A stretch of 64,000 bases of DNA from Drosophila miranda (GCF_003369915.1 NW_022881603.1:39044624-39108623); one strand, 5' to 3'; positions 33,779 through 45,693 are shown, counted from the first letter of the stretch. Numbers and translations are program-made. Notes: a model not told the origin generated them from the sequence alone.

Positions 33779-35490
33779 TCACATTTTTCCAGTTCGGGGC
33801 CGGTCATTGGTGACCACCATTTCGGTTTGACCCGCGAAATCTCTTTGCTTCGGAGGCTCCACAATCAAGTCCTGCAGCTCATGGGATATGAGAGCTTCGT
33901 CCAGCTTAAAGAGCAACGCCAAGTTGGCACTATTAAAGATAACTTTCCTGAAGGCCGGTATAAACTGCTCGAAGCAGAGCTCCGTGAACCTGGTGTACAT
34001 GTGGTCCCTCAAACCAAATGTTATGTCCACATTCATGCAGAGCTTTCGCGTCACTTTTGCTGGCAACAAAAGCCGGTTGGTTATGGTCGTCAGGGCACAA
34101 AAATCCTTGATATCCGCCTGGGCCAAGCTGCAAAAGTTCCCGTCCGTGTGGTAGTCGGTCATGACGGCTATGTGATCAAGAAATTTTGTTTTATGCGGCA
34201 CCTTGATGCGTTTGTGCAACGCCTGGAGCTCGGCAATTGTAGCCTCTGCCGCATCCTTGATCTGAGCAGGCACCAGTATTTCCAGTTGCTCCCGCAACTT
34301 GTTTAGCTCGACAACGTGATTGAGGAAGTTATTCAGATTGCTCCAAACCTGCGAGATGTACACAAAGTGCGGCTAATGGATGGACAGAGGAGTATTAGAA
34401 GGACCGACGACGACCCCCACTGTATCTGCTTGCCACTTACGAATATCAGCTCCGAGTCGATGGCCGTGCGCATGGCCAGAGTGTCGTTTATCTTTGCCAC
34501 CACACACTCGTAGTGCTTTCGCTCCACCTCAATGAGATAGACGGTGCTTTCATAGCTGCGATTCAATGCATCCAGGCAACGCTGCTGCATGGTGTAGATG
34601 ATGGTGAACTGATTGAGTCGCTGCAAGTGCTCAAGAGGCACGCGATAGGTCATCGTTGTGTCCTTGGGATCCAGGTAAATCATCTCATCGATGGCCGCTT
34701 GGCATAGCGACTGCATCTTGGCCGCTCCATCCAGAGCCAGCTGGAAGGCAGAGCTCGTGTTCTTCTGAGCCATTTCCAGGTCGCCAACGACTGAGATGGG
34801 AAAAGCAAAAACCGAGTTTACGTTCCAGATTTCTGGAGTTCATGATCTGCACTCACTATATCTCACATTTTCCCGGTCCCCATCCGGTCCATCGTTGTTG
34901 TAGATGACTATACCGCCCACAGTGGCCGCCAGACGCTGCAGGTACTCTAGTCGATGGTATTTCTTCTTCAGCACATAGTTCTGCAGGTCGCTACGCCCGA
35001 TCACGCTGTTCAGGGCTTGAGCGGTCAACTTGAGCAACACGTGGTTCTTGGGACAGCCCAGGTTGTAGCAGGCCACAATGAAGACCTGCATTTTGGCAAA
35101 GAGCTGATCCAGCTGCGCCTTGCTGCAGGTCTCCGGGTACTGCAGAATGTCGTCGATGAGCAGCTTCAGTTCGTTGAGGAACCTCTCATCGTATTGCTCC
35201 TTTACGTACTGCAGATCGATGCCGCGACCCTTCTTGATCACCCACGACATCTTCATGTTGGCCATTGTGCAATCCACTGGACTCACATAGCTCTCGACAA
35301 TGCCATCCACGAAACTGTTGATGGCACAGGTATGCTTGTTCAGGTCGCTCTTGAGCAGGCCCCGTCGCAAGTCGCGGGCAAGCAGATGCACCACGAAAAT
35401 GATGAACTCCTCCTCCACATCCAGATCGAGCTGTTCGAAGCGCTTCATGATCCGCCGCCCAATCTCCACCGGAGCCCTGTGTCGCGGCAT
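33779..35490 (-). pseudogene. Cfap206: Cfap206, unit 3, nearly complete with C-terminal frameshift
   Basis: Exons 35490-34857 (open), about 34790-34441 (open) and 34348-33779. One in-frame codon is missing (LTTITN versus LTLTITN). A 4-nt deletion near 33802 shifts the frame after VVTND, so the conserved C-terminal WNVWDYHRE block is replaced and a stop follows within a few codons. This is the closest to intact of the four copies and would give a protein lacking roughly 45 residues. Exon 2 begins with the IVGDLEMAQKN version shared with unit 2. Confidence 0.82.
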
Positions 35491-35708
35491 TATGAATATT
35501 GAACAATAAATTTGATTGTTGCCTTTGTTAAAGACGAAAACTAGGAAATGTAGGGCTGCTTGATATTTGTTTGTCCCGTTGCTCCTAGAAACGTCAGCCT
35601 ACTGTGTTACTCAATACAGTTGGGGGGGGGGCAAAGGTCATGTCTATGCGAGTATATTCGTATGTCTATGAAAATCCCTAATCTTTTAATGTTGGTACTG
35701 ATGAAGAC

Positions 35709-36180
35709 TGGGTAAGGAGGATTAATATCCCTAATCCTTCTTTTTCTTTTTCCAGATCGAAGGCAGGAGTCACAGCATAAAGCATTCTCTGGCAAATGGC
35801 ACAAAGGTGAGCCTCTTGGCCAACTCCGGACAACCGTTCGACATTGCAATCGACATCATTGGGCGGCTGCTCTTCTGGACCTGCTCCTACTCCAACAGCA
35901 TTAACGTGACCATCCGCACAATTGTGTTCCTAAAACGTTGCCTCTTTTAGCTACCTGGGTGAATCCGTAGGCGTCAACGATACCGGGGACTCGGAAAAGC
36001 CTCGCAACATTGCCGCCTTAAGGAGATTTATGTACTGGCTGGAGGACAAGACCTGAGTGGAACGGATCACTTTCAACGGAGAGCGTTGTTCCGTGGAGCT
36101 GCATCGTCTGCCACAGTTGCCCAAATTGTTTCCAAAACTGCATAGCCAAAGGGGTGTGACATGCAGCACGCGCGACGTTT
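35709..36180 (+). pseudogene. arr: arr (LRP5/6) fragment, unit 4
   Basis: Intron and propeller exon as in other units, with the same TGA after EDKT. It ends where arr homology fades (CACGCGCGACG, near 36175). Nonfunctional. Confidence 0.75.
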
Positions 36181-36758
36181 TCAAACCTTGTTTTAGTTAA
36201 AATACTATAAAAGCAAGGACTAAAATCTAACCAATTTTATAGAAAATGTATTCATCAATGGCCTAAAATAATGTGGGAAAAACTAAGGGTTTTAGTTAAC
36301 CAGAATTATTCAACGGAATCTCTAAACTGAGCAAATATGAACGACTATCCTTTTCCGTTTTTTTGTTTTGACCTATTTCGCTAAAACCATTGTTTGACCT
36401 ATTTTGTTAAAACCTTTTCTACGCAAATTGCAATAAGAGCAAGTATTAAGAATAAGCTGGTCAAGTAGAAAATAGATTCATTAATTGGATAAAACTATGT
36501 GGGCATGGCTAAATGTTCTGTATAGCTAATAATATTCGACCGAACATCAAAATTGACCAATATGGTTTCCAATCCTTGCCGGAAAGCGATTAACCCATTG
36601 TAGACCAAGAGGGTATTTTAATAAACCACCGAAAACGAAGAAAATGTATATATTTAACGCAGTTCGGGAGAAAGATATCGTGGTTTTCTTCTAAGTAAAG
36701 AGGATAGATCTACAAGGATAATTTACAAACAGTATTATGATCTGTGTAAATGTATACG

Positions 36759-36764
36759 TTTATT
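36759..36764 (-). terminator. Poly(A) signal of the PXMP2-like gene
   Basis: AATAAA on the minus strand, about 20-25 nt before the point where homology with the other units resumes (36738). Confidence 0.6.
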
Positions 36765-37087
36765 TTTTGCACGTAAAAGATACAAAAATTAAGGGCTTTA
36801 CTATATCCAGGCGATAAGGCTGTCTGTGCCAGTAGCTATTGCTTATCTTAAGCCCACACACGAATCGCGCAAACGTACCGACTCGCAATAGTTTTTGCAA
36901 TCTAGAGCAATATGCCTTTCTTCGTTTAAACGCAACGAAGATAAAGCCAATCGTAATCTAGTTGGCAAGACGTGGAAGTCAAATAAAACTTTCGACTTTG
37001 TAAACACGGTTGAAAGTAACTTAATCATAAAAAAAGCTAAAGCAACGTTAATATAGTTGAAAAGTCTTGGGGTCCCCACTGGAATGT

Positions 37088-37660
37088 TTATTTCGACTTG
37101 TCAGCAGCCTGCTTATTCGCGAAGCGACGACGCTTCTTGGCAATGTAAACTACCCAAATGAAGGAAATTATGGCCATACTAATGGAACGGAACATGGGCG
37201 GCACATAGGCAAAGTTCAGGTACACAAACAAGGACAAGTACTGCCAGTTGGCCTTCAGCAGGGGCAAATACAGTTTTTCGACACTCTTAACAGCGGTGCC
37301 GTGGGAGTTGCCCTCGAACAGTGTCAAGAAGTAAAGCGAAAGCGCCTGGTAGATGGGGGCGTAGACTAGTCGTTCAGACAAGAACAAAAAGAACTTCCTG
37401 AAGCGCAAGTCATGACTGAACAGACGCTCCACGGTCTGGTAGAAGTAGTGGGGGACACTTCCACCGAAGAGCAGGCCAAACAGTCCATACGCGAAGGCGC
37501 TGTTCTGGTTCAATTTCTTGGCTCCGGCCAGACGCTGCGAGGTCACATTGGCCGAGGTGGCCAAAATACACGCCGTTATGGACTTCGTGCGAACCGGATG
37601 ATTGAAAAGTTGTTCCAGATAAGTGCCAAAGAGCGAAAAAAGTGGCTTCGAGAGGGACAT
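37088..37660 (-). CDS. PXMP2/Mpv17-family membrane protein, intact
   Basis: 190-residue intronless ORF from ATG at 37660 (MSLSKPLFSLFGTYLEQLF) to TAA at 37088. It shows the family pattern: an N-terminal LEQLFNHPVRTKS segment, a GLFGLLFGGSVPHYFY turn between membrane helices, and the C-terminal signature PLLKANWQYL, LNFAYVPPMFRS, FIWVVYIA. Human PXMP2 is a ~195-residue peroxisomal membrane channel, so length and motifs fit. Basic residues close the protein (KKRRRF). It is divergent from rig with 248 nt between start codons, so the two may share a promoter. No lesion is seen. It is present once here, only in unit 4. Which fly paralogue it is I cannot tell. Confidence 0.85.
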   Translation of the reverse strand: MSLSKPLFSLFGTYLEQLFNHPVRTKSITACILATSANVTSQRLAGAKKLNQNSAFAYGLFGLLFGGSVPHYFYQTVERLFSHDLRFRKFFLFLSERLVYAPIYQALSLYFLTLFEGNSHGTAVKSVEKLYLPLLKANWQYLSLFVYLNFAYVPPMFRSISMAIISFIWVVYIAKKRRRFANKQAADKSK

Positions 37661-37908
37661 CTTGCTATTGCTTATGTCCAAGGAGACCAAAGTGGTGGAG
37701 CGTAACTAATCGACTGTCAATCCACGATAAGCACCTGTGGATTTTTTATTAGCATTATTTTAATTCGGCTGTTTATCTCAAGTTTAAATAGAGGGGGCTT
37801 AAGTGGGCTAAGTACTCTTAGCAGAGCAAAACAAGCGCACAATTTGTATTTCACAGAAAACTCCGCGTAATTGCAATCAAATGCACAGTGTTATTTCATA
37901 AAAATAAT

Positions 37909-40900
37909 ATGTATTCAGAGTTAATTTATCACAATGTTCCAACTCCGCCGGCAACGAACATACCGTTGTCGGTTGCAGCACCAGACGGCGGCTTCCTTTA
38001 TGACGGCGTACGCAGCATAAACTACATATCAGCAGAGCCGGCAGATGCTGCAGAGAAGTCACAAGTTAAAATCATGTCCACGCGCTTCAACATCATTGCA
38101 CTCGATGTCAGTCCCCTGTGGGGCAAGGGAAGACAGCCATTTGCCATAGTTGGCGACGATCTGAGTGTGCAAGTGTGGGACTGCATGCTGGGCGGGGCTG
38201 TCAGCGGCCACAAGGCGCATCAACATCAGCACGAGGCCCGCAATTTCAGAGGAAGCCGTCCCTTTGAAACTGCCGTTCTAATGAGCTACATGAGCAACGG
38301 CAATACACTTTCGATAGATGCCAGTGATTTGGTCATCTATTGTGTGGCCTCCAACACCTTTTGCCGTCGTCCCACATTCATTCCGTCGCGCAATCACCAC
38401 CCCGAAGTCCTGCGCTGCTCTCCCTACAACGACAACGTATTTGCTTTGGGCACGACGTTGGGAGCTGTGTTAGTTTGCGACCTGCTCAAGATGAGCATCG
38501 TTTATAAATTCAATGGCCATAAGAACTGTATCAATGGATTGGCATGGCGGCAGGTGTCTCTCCCCTTCGAAGAGGAAAAGTTGAATCTCGATACGTTGTC
38601 CTCGCGAGCTGGGCGGTGGCGCAGTCGCAAAGAAGATGAGGTAGCCGAAGCCTCTTCCAAACCAAAACCCAAACCCCCTCCGCTGGTCAAGTCCAAGCCA
38701 GCCGAATCCGATGATCTGTTTGACATTTACAACTTTGATCATCTGGAATGAGAGTTCGGGGCGCCGGTAGACGCCCGACGCAAGTCATCCGACGATTGCG
38801 GTGACGACTTTGTTGGCCTGGAAAAGCCAGCAGGAGCCGCTGCCCTCGATTTTGTGGAGGCCTGTGAGAGCATTAAAGCGGATATAATGGCCAATCGCTC
38901 GGAGGCGGTTGGCGGTGTGGAGGTGACTTTAGACGACTGCCAGCCCACAAAACCATCTGGTCCCCTCAGCGATGCCAGCAACATAAGCCACAATGACAGC
39001 GCAACAAGCAACAATCAAAATGCCGCCCTGCCCAGCAATTCCACCGAAGGCAGTCTGGAGGTTATCCAATACAGCTCCTCCAGCGACGATGCCGTGATCG
39101 TCGATGGCGATGCAGCCAAGCCGAAACGAGAGGTGCTGTATCACATCTATCACCGGGCCGAAGTGCACGCTCCCGAGACATCTCAAATTCAAATGAATCC
39201 CGAGCCTGATTTAAAAACCGCATTGGTTGAGGAGAGCAGTACCGAGTCGATCATTTCGAGTTCCATAAACTCGTCCATTCGCCCAGACATTCTCCTGGTA
39301 TCCGTTGATGCCGAAGAGGTGGTGATGATCTGGAATACGAACACGGGCGCACATGCCGGCAAGAACTACAGCAGTGGCAAGTTAACAGGTGAGATCCATA
39401 TGAAAAACACAGCCCTGGACCATCTTCATCCCTAGATATCTACAGATCAGTATTGCAGTGTCATGTGGCTAAATGACCGCACCATTGTCTCCCTGGGTCG
39501 GCATCAGTTGTCCTTCTGGTCACTGGTGTACGATCGAAAAATGCTTCGCTACAAGATCAACAAGGACAAGGAGCACAAGTGTGGCACAAAGGACATACTA
39601 TCTTTTACCACTAAATGCAGCAAACAGCAGCTATGGGTGTGCAGAAACAATCGCACGACCGCACTGATGGATCCCCTCACTGGCCACATAATCACCAACT
39701 ACAGCTCATTGGTCTTTGGAGTGCGGGCCATGGTCGAGTGTCCGGATGATATGAACAAGTAACCCATCAAGCTTACTTATCAATTTTCTTTATAAGAAAC
39801 TAATTTACCGCTACTTCGCTCTCCAGAATCGCTCTGGGATGTTCGGACCGTCGCGTGGCCTTCTTTGATCTGTCTAAACTGGCCACGAACGGCACGGCCA
39901 TCACTACTAGCCATATTGTCAGCAATGTCTACTCCCTGGCTTGGAGTCCCGACTGCTTGCAACTCGCCTGCGGCACCTACGAGGGATCTGTGAGTTTTTA
40001 CTTTGACTTTAATCGAGAGTACATAAATCAATAAACGTTACAAAATAGGTGGCGATTCTCGACGTGGGGACCATGAAAGTGAAGAGAACCATTTAAGGGC
40101 CCCAAAAGAAAGAAGTCTACAGTTTGGTGTGGCAGGAAAACTACATCTACTTTGTTGTGAACCGCAAGCTTTGCTTCGTTGATTTAAGCCGGCTCAAAAC
40201 AGGTGAGTTAGAAGCTCTTCTCAGCATCGCTTCTCATTTGTGCTGTCGTGTGTTGTAGGTCTGGTTCTGGGCATTGCGCTGGCCATAGCTGATCTTTGTC
40301 TGGGCATCGTGAGTCTGTCGCTTTCGTATCTCTGCCATGTGGATGGTCTCGCGGTGGTAGTCCCACACATTCCATGTCACATTTTTCCAGTTCGGGGTCG
40401 ACAAGTCATTGGTGACCACCATTTCGGTTTGACCCGCGAAATCTCTTTGCTTCGGAGGCTCCACAATCAAGTCCTGCAGATCATGGGATATGAGAGCTTC
40501 GTCCAGCTTAAAGAGCAACGCCAAGTTGGCACTATTAAAGATCACTTTCCTGAAGGCCGGTATAAACTGCTCGAAGCAGAACTCCGTGAACCTGGTGTAC
40601 ATGTGGTCCCTCAAACCAAATGTTATGTCCACATTCATGCAGAGCTTTCGCGTCACTTTTGCTGGCAACAAAAGCCGGTTGGTTATGGTCAAGGTCAGGG
40701 CACAAAAATCCTTGATATCCGCCTGGGCCAAGCTGCAAAAGTTCCCGTCCGTGTGGTAGTCGGTCATGACGGCTATGCGATCAAGAAATTTTGTTTTATG
40801 CGGCACCTTGATGCGTTTGTGCAACGCCTGGAGCTCGGCAATTGTAGCCTCTGCCGCATCCTTGATCTGAGCAGGCACCAGTATTTCCAGTTGCTCCCGC

Positions 40901-43668
40901 AACTTGTTTAGCTCGACTACGTGATTGAGGAAGTTATTCAGATTACTCCAAACCTGCGAGATGTACACAAAGTGCGGCTAATGGATGGACAGAGGAGTGT
41001 TAGAAGGACCGACGACGACCCCGACTGTATCTGCTTGCCACTTACGAATATCAGCTCCGGGTCGATGGCCGTGCGCATGGGCAGAGTGTCGTTTATCTTT
41101 GCCACCACACACTCGTAGTGCTTTCGCTCCACCTCAATGAGATAGACGGTGCTTTCATAGCTGCGATGCAATGCATCCAGGCAACGCTGCTGATGGTGAA
41201 CTGATTGAGTCGCTGCAAGTGCTCAAGAGGCACGCGATAGGTCATCGTTGTGTCCTTGGGATCCAGATAAATCATCTCATCGATGGCCGCTTGGCTTAGC
41301 GACTGCATCTTGGCCGCTCCATCCAGAGCCAGCTGGAAGGCAGAGCTCGTGTTCTTCTGAGCCATTTCCAGGACGCCTGAGATGGGAAAAGCAAAAACCG
41401 AGTTTACGTTCCAGATTTCTGGAGTTCATGATCTGCACTCACTATATCTCACATTTTCCCGGTCCCCATCCGGTCCATCGTTGTTGTAGATGACTATACC
41501 GCCCACAGTGGCCGCCAGACGCTGCAGGTACTCTAGTCGATGGTATTTCTTCTTCAGCACATAGTTCTGCAGGTCGCTACGCCCGATCACGCTGTTCAGG
41601 GCTTGAGCGGTCAACTTGAGCAACACGTGGTTCTTGGGACAGCCCAGGTTGGCAAAGGCAAAGGTCATGTCTATGCGAGTATATTCGTATGTCTATGAAA
41701 ATCTTTAACCTTTTAATGTTGGTACTGATGAAGACACCAAAATCTGGTACTTAGAATTCTGGAAGGGCCACGCAAATTAATCTTCCGATTCCGCGTTAAG
41801 TGCAGTTCCTGAAATGATATTCACACAAACTTTCCTATACATTTCTTTGACAGAAGTTACTGTTCTTAACCTAATGGAACGCACGTGCTTCCTGACCATT
41901 CGTGGATCTTTCCTCTTTTTGGGCTCCGAGGACGGCGTACTGCAGTTGCACGAACATAAGCCCGACCAGATTTCCAGATGGGGCCCTGTTCTGCGCCAGT
42001 CAGCACTGCTGTCTCGGTACATTACGGACATTACCTGGAATCCGTTGGAGAGCAATGTCTTTGCTGTTGTGGGCCACGACAAGTATGTCATAATATTGGA
42101 ATTTCTGGAGGCGGATCGCAACTGGAGGGCGCTCCATACATTCACGGCCAGCGACCCGAAGGGATCGATCACCTCGCTGAAGTGGAGCAATTATCAGAAG
42201 AACCTGTTGCTCACTTTCCACATCGAGGGAAAGGTGTGCATGTGGGACACTCATGATCCGAAGAAGCCGCCTCTGACCTACCACTGCCCCATGTGGTGCG
42301 GTATGTTCTTGCCCTCCGATGAGAACATCGTGATGTGCTCTGGCAAGTCGATTTCCCTGGAACTTATCAATATTAAAGACGCCTTGGCTGGAGACGATAG
42401 AAACATTTGCTCCAAAGTTGATGGACTGCTCAATGTCAAGTGGGCCACCAAATCCCTGGTGCAGCCGTATGCACCTCCCACCAGAGCAGAGGTTAAAAAA
42501 ATTCAGCGCAAAGATCGACGTATGAGGAGGGTCTATGGAGGGCCACGTGAAGTGCAGGAGGTGATCCCAGATCGCGAGGCGACGAATGACCCCAATGACC
42601 GAAAAGTAGAGGAGATGTTCGGCGATATGACCCTTGACCGGAATCCAGAACCTAGCCAGAGCACAAACGAGTGCCGCAAGTGCAAGGAAAATGAGTCTGC
42701 TAGCCAGGCTCCAGAGAGTGTCCCTACCGTAAGTCAAGGTGGCATCTATAAGCCAGGACAGTAACTTCATCTTGTTTCTAACCATAGACTACCCGCACCT
42801 GCCTCTACCTCGCCCAAAAGGATCTCAACAAGAACGCCCTAAGAAAGCTGGCGATTGTGCTGACCGAAGATGCGGAAAAGATTGACAAATTCGTGCTCCT
42901 GTCTAAGCTGTTTGGCACCAAGGCGATGGCCAAGGAGCTAATTGAAATGGAGTGTAAGTGAAATGCAAACTCAAGCAGAACTTTAATGACAAGAAAACTA
43001 TTTCAGTGACCAATTTAAAGCACTCCAATTCGAAGGATATTGCTCCGCTTTGCCTGAATATACCCACATTTAAGCTGCGCAAGGAGTTAGAGGAGCAAAT
43101 TGCCAACAAGACACTTACGGAAGGTCACCTGGCTGTGGCCCCCTTCGTGTCCTATGTGTAAGTCCTTGGCCACGTCCTGTGTGTCACTCGCTAAAACGCC
43201 ATATTTCTTGTTTAGGTTTTGGCGAGACTGTTGCGAAGCCTATGCCAAGCAGATGGAGGAGAAGGGCTACATCATGCATGCGGCCACGTATCGCTTTAGC
43301 TTGGGCCAGCATAGGGAGGCCATCGATCTGCTCCTGGCCAACGAGTATTTTAAGGAGGCCTTGGTCCATGCCCGCATCAGTTTGCCGGCCACGGACCCCA
43401 AGATAAAAACTATTATCAATCAGTGGCTGGAGAGGCTGGAGAAGACGGGAAACTTTGAAGCGGCTGCTCTGATGTGAGTGCAACCGAAGTGTAGATAGTA
43501 GATAGTGAAAGCTAATGCCATTCCCTCCACAGATGCGTGCTGGACAACGAGATGATGCGTGGGTACATGTATCTGCGCAAGTTCCACAATTGCACGCCCG
43601 AGATTGCCGATCTAATGGCCCAAATCAAGCGCCTTGGCCGAAGTGTTAGATGGCTGCGCTCCCGGTGA
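37909..43668 (+). pseudogene. rig: rig (Gemin5) with all exons, unit 4, carrying several stops
   Basis: The only copy reaching the C terminus. Exons about 37909-39389, 39445-39762, 39827-39989, 40049-40202, 41854-42728, 42788-42953, 43007-43157, 43216-43473 and 43533-43668. The 40203-41853 intron contains Cfap206 on the opposite strand. Later exons give further WD blades (VIILEFLEAD, KVCMWDTHD) and the Gemin5-type helical region (FWRDCCEAYAKQMEEKG, AIDLLLANEYFKEALVHA). Lesions: TGC to TGA at about 38750, CAA to TAA at about 40095 and one extra G near 43637. The next frame from there reads AEVLDGCAPGEPPALNGEA to a TAA at 43709, probably the ancestral end. It retains 13 nt near 39941 (WSPD) that units 1 and 3 lost. 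Poly(A) signal AATAAA at 43877-43882. Confidence 0.85.
40234..41655 (-). pseudogene. Cfap206: Cfap206, unit 4, 5'-truncated with frameshift
   Basis: Exon 3 (about 40953-40234) is fully open with the complete C terminus (WNVWDYHRE to RQHK), the only copy that keeps both. Exon 2 has a 13-nt deletion near 41192 that breaks the frame after LNQFTI. Exon 1 begins only at about 41655; its first two-thirds and the start codon are deleted and replaced by the upstream flank. No functional protein is expected. Confidence 0.85.
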
Positions 43669-43711
43669 ACCACCAGCCCTGAATGGAGAAGCTAGCGACC
43701 ATGTTGCCTAA

Positions 43712-45693
43712 TTGATATTAAGTTATTTTCAAACATAGAAAAGGCTGTACACTTTTATGCATTTCATAGTTTATCCCAAGACAGAGACTAGAGCTGCGCC
43801 GTAACTGAAATATTTGATTTAATCAACATGAAATGCACTATACAATAGATAGAGAAAACATGAAAATTGATTTTTGAATAAATGAAAATGAGAAACATTA
43901 ATTAGAACCAGCTGCTGATGCCAGCTCCAGCCCAAGCTGCCATTCACTCGAGCCATTTCTTATCAGGCGTAAGACCTGCGGCCCAGACAAAGGTATGACC
44001 GTTAGGCCTAATTTTTGTCTGGTCTGGGCTGCTTTGTTTTTGGCTGGAATCAAATTATGCAAATGCCGGTGCTTGCTCCCTCCCTCTGAGCATCATTGCC
44101 AGTTAGAAATTAAGTCTTAATTGTTGGAACAAAAGTCAGGGCGAGCGAAATTGCTGCCCGGCAGACGACCAGAAAACCAATAAAATCTACAAACAAACAA
44201 ACAAACGAAAGATTCAAATGAACGACAGACAGAAGCATGGTCTGGGGCCCGGTCTCCGAGCACATTTCAGTTGCCAAACAGCCGTCGTAGCGCTCGCTCA
44301 GCTGGCGCGGAGATTAGTTTCCGAGTGTTCGGTGTGGTTCGGCGTTCGTTTCGTTTCGTTTTGTTTCGCGTTTCCTGAGTCATTTTCGAATTTCACTTTT
44401 AACTGTTTGTACCGCTGATCGTTACGGTTATTTATGTGAGTGAACGAGAGAGGAGAGCAGAGTGGAGTAGTGACCCATCCGCCTATATGATACGATACGA
44501 TACGATTCGGACTGTGTGCGAGTATTATCAGCACATGGCATGTGCGTGTGGCTCCGCTTTTCTCACGTCCCATCAACTTTGACTTGACCCAGCTTACGCT
44601 TGCGCTTATGGACTAACCGTTGTACAATTAAATAACAATTAGATTATAATTATGTCCAAGCACATTTCGCTTGTGCAAAACAAGTTTTTCAGTTTATTCA
44701 ATTTGTGCGGGTAAAAGTGTTGAGAACAAAAGTGTTCCCCCATAAGTTGATCTCGACTACGCCAGTGGAGCCAGCCTCAAGCTTCGCTTCGCTCCGCTCC
44801 ACTCCCATGCGAACGACGCAATTTGCATGCGCGACAAGCCCAAAAGCTTCTCTTCTTTGGGCATGACTCAACATTGAACAATTTTGTCGTATGCGAGTGC
44901 GTGTTTCTGCGCTCGAGTGTGAGTGTCGCTGAGGAGCGATAATAATTTGTACGCTTTGGACTTTTGGACTTTGGACTTTTCGGTGTATTTCTTATGGCTG
45001 TTGTAACTTAGAAGTGAAAGGTAGACATAGACATTTGTAGACCCATCCTATCCCATTCATGTAGTTTTGATTGCATTTTGAAACGCATCAGCCCCACCGC
45101 TCCCCCTGAAATCGTCATTCCTTTTCATTCCATTTCGACTCCAACTTTATAATAATAACAATTTGCATAACTTTTCTGTTGCATTGTTGCTTATTCATGC
45201 ATTCAGTTGGCAATGCAATGAATGTTGTTTCTATTGTTCAAGCTGAGCTGTGTTGTACGTATTGTTGCACTTATGCTATTGAACCCGACATGCCACCGAC
45301 ACGCAACGCAACTGCAGTCATAATCGCATTAACAACCATCACGAAATTAATTCAATTTCACGAAACGGAGAATACAATGCAAGCAAAAATAACAGGGACG
45401 ACAACAAAATATTTTGAAATTTGGTTCACAGAAATTATGTTGAATCTGCATAATTTCGTAATCTTGGCAGCGGGCATATGCACGCTTCGACACGGGCGTG
45501 GCCTGGCACTCAGTCAAGGGCACACTGGATTCGTTTTGCCGCCTTTCCCTGCCACTCCACAGCCAGTGCTAATGAACAGCAGCAGCCGCAGCCCCCTCCG
45601 GTCACGAAACCCGTTTCAATGACGGCAGCTTTGCCCCCGAAAAACCGGACAACAACACAAAGAGCTGGCTATGGACTCATGCATATTTTTTGT
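43712..45693. other. Intergenic DNA with a possible upstream exon
   Basis: Contains rig 3' flank, then GC-mixed single-copy-looking sequence. 44200-44455 has GT-rich leader-like sequence ending in a good donor (TTTAT followed by GTGAGTG), which could be a 5' untranslated exon of the gene starting at 51717. No coding region is supported. Confidence 0.4.

Larger units (their letters stand above)
30148..35708 (+). repeat. Tandem amplicon unit 3
   Basis: About 5.56 kb with the same junction sequence on both sides. It is the only unit without a transposon or large deletion, other than lacking the gene present in unit 4. Confidence 0.92.
35709..41735 (+). repeat. Tandem amplicon unit 4 (includes PXMP2-like gene)
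   Basis: Right-most unit; its right edge (GATGAAGAC at 41735) continues into unique rig intron. It contains 1.03 kb (36739-37765) absent from units 1-3 and lacks about 565 nt of Cfap206 exon 1 and upstream flank (junction near 41650). Confidence 0.9.

Noticed and set aside
45179-45622. 147-codon plus-strand frame upstream of LINE copy B
   Set aside because: Starts inside unremarkable intergenic DNA, has no domain, and no splice or start context supports it.
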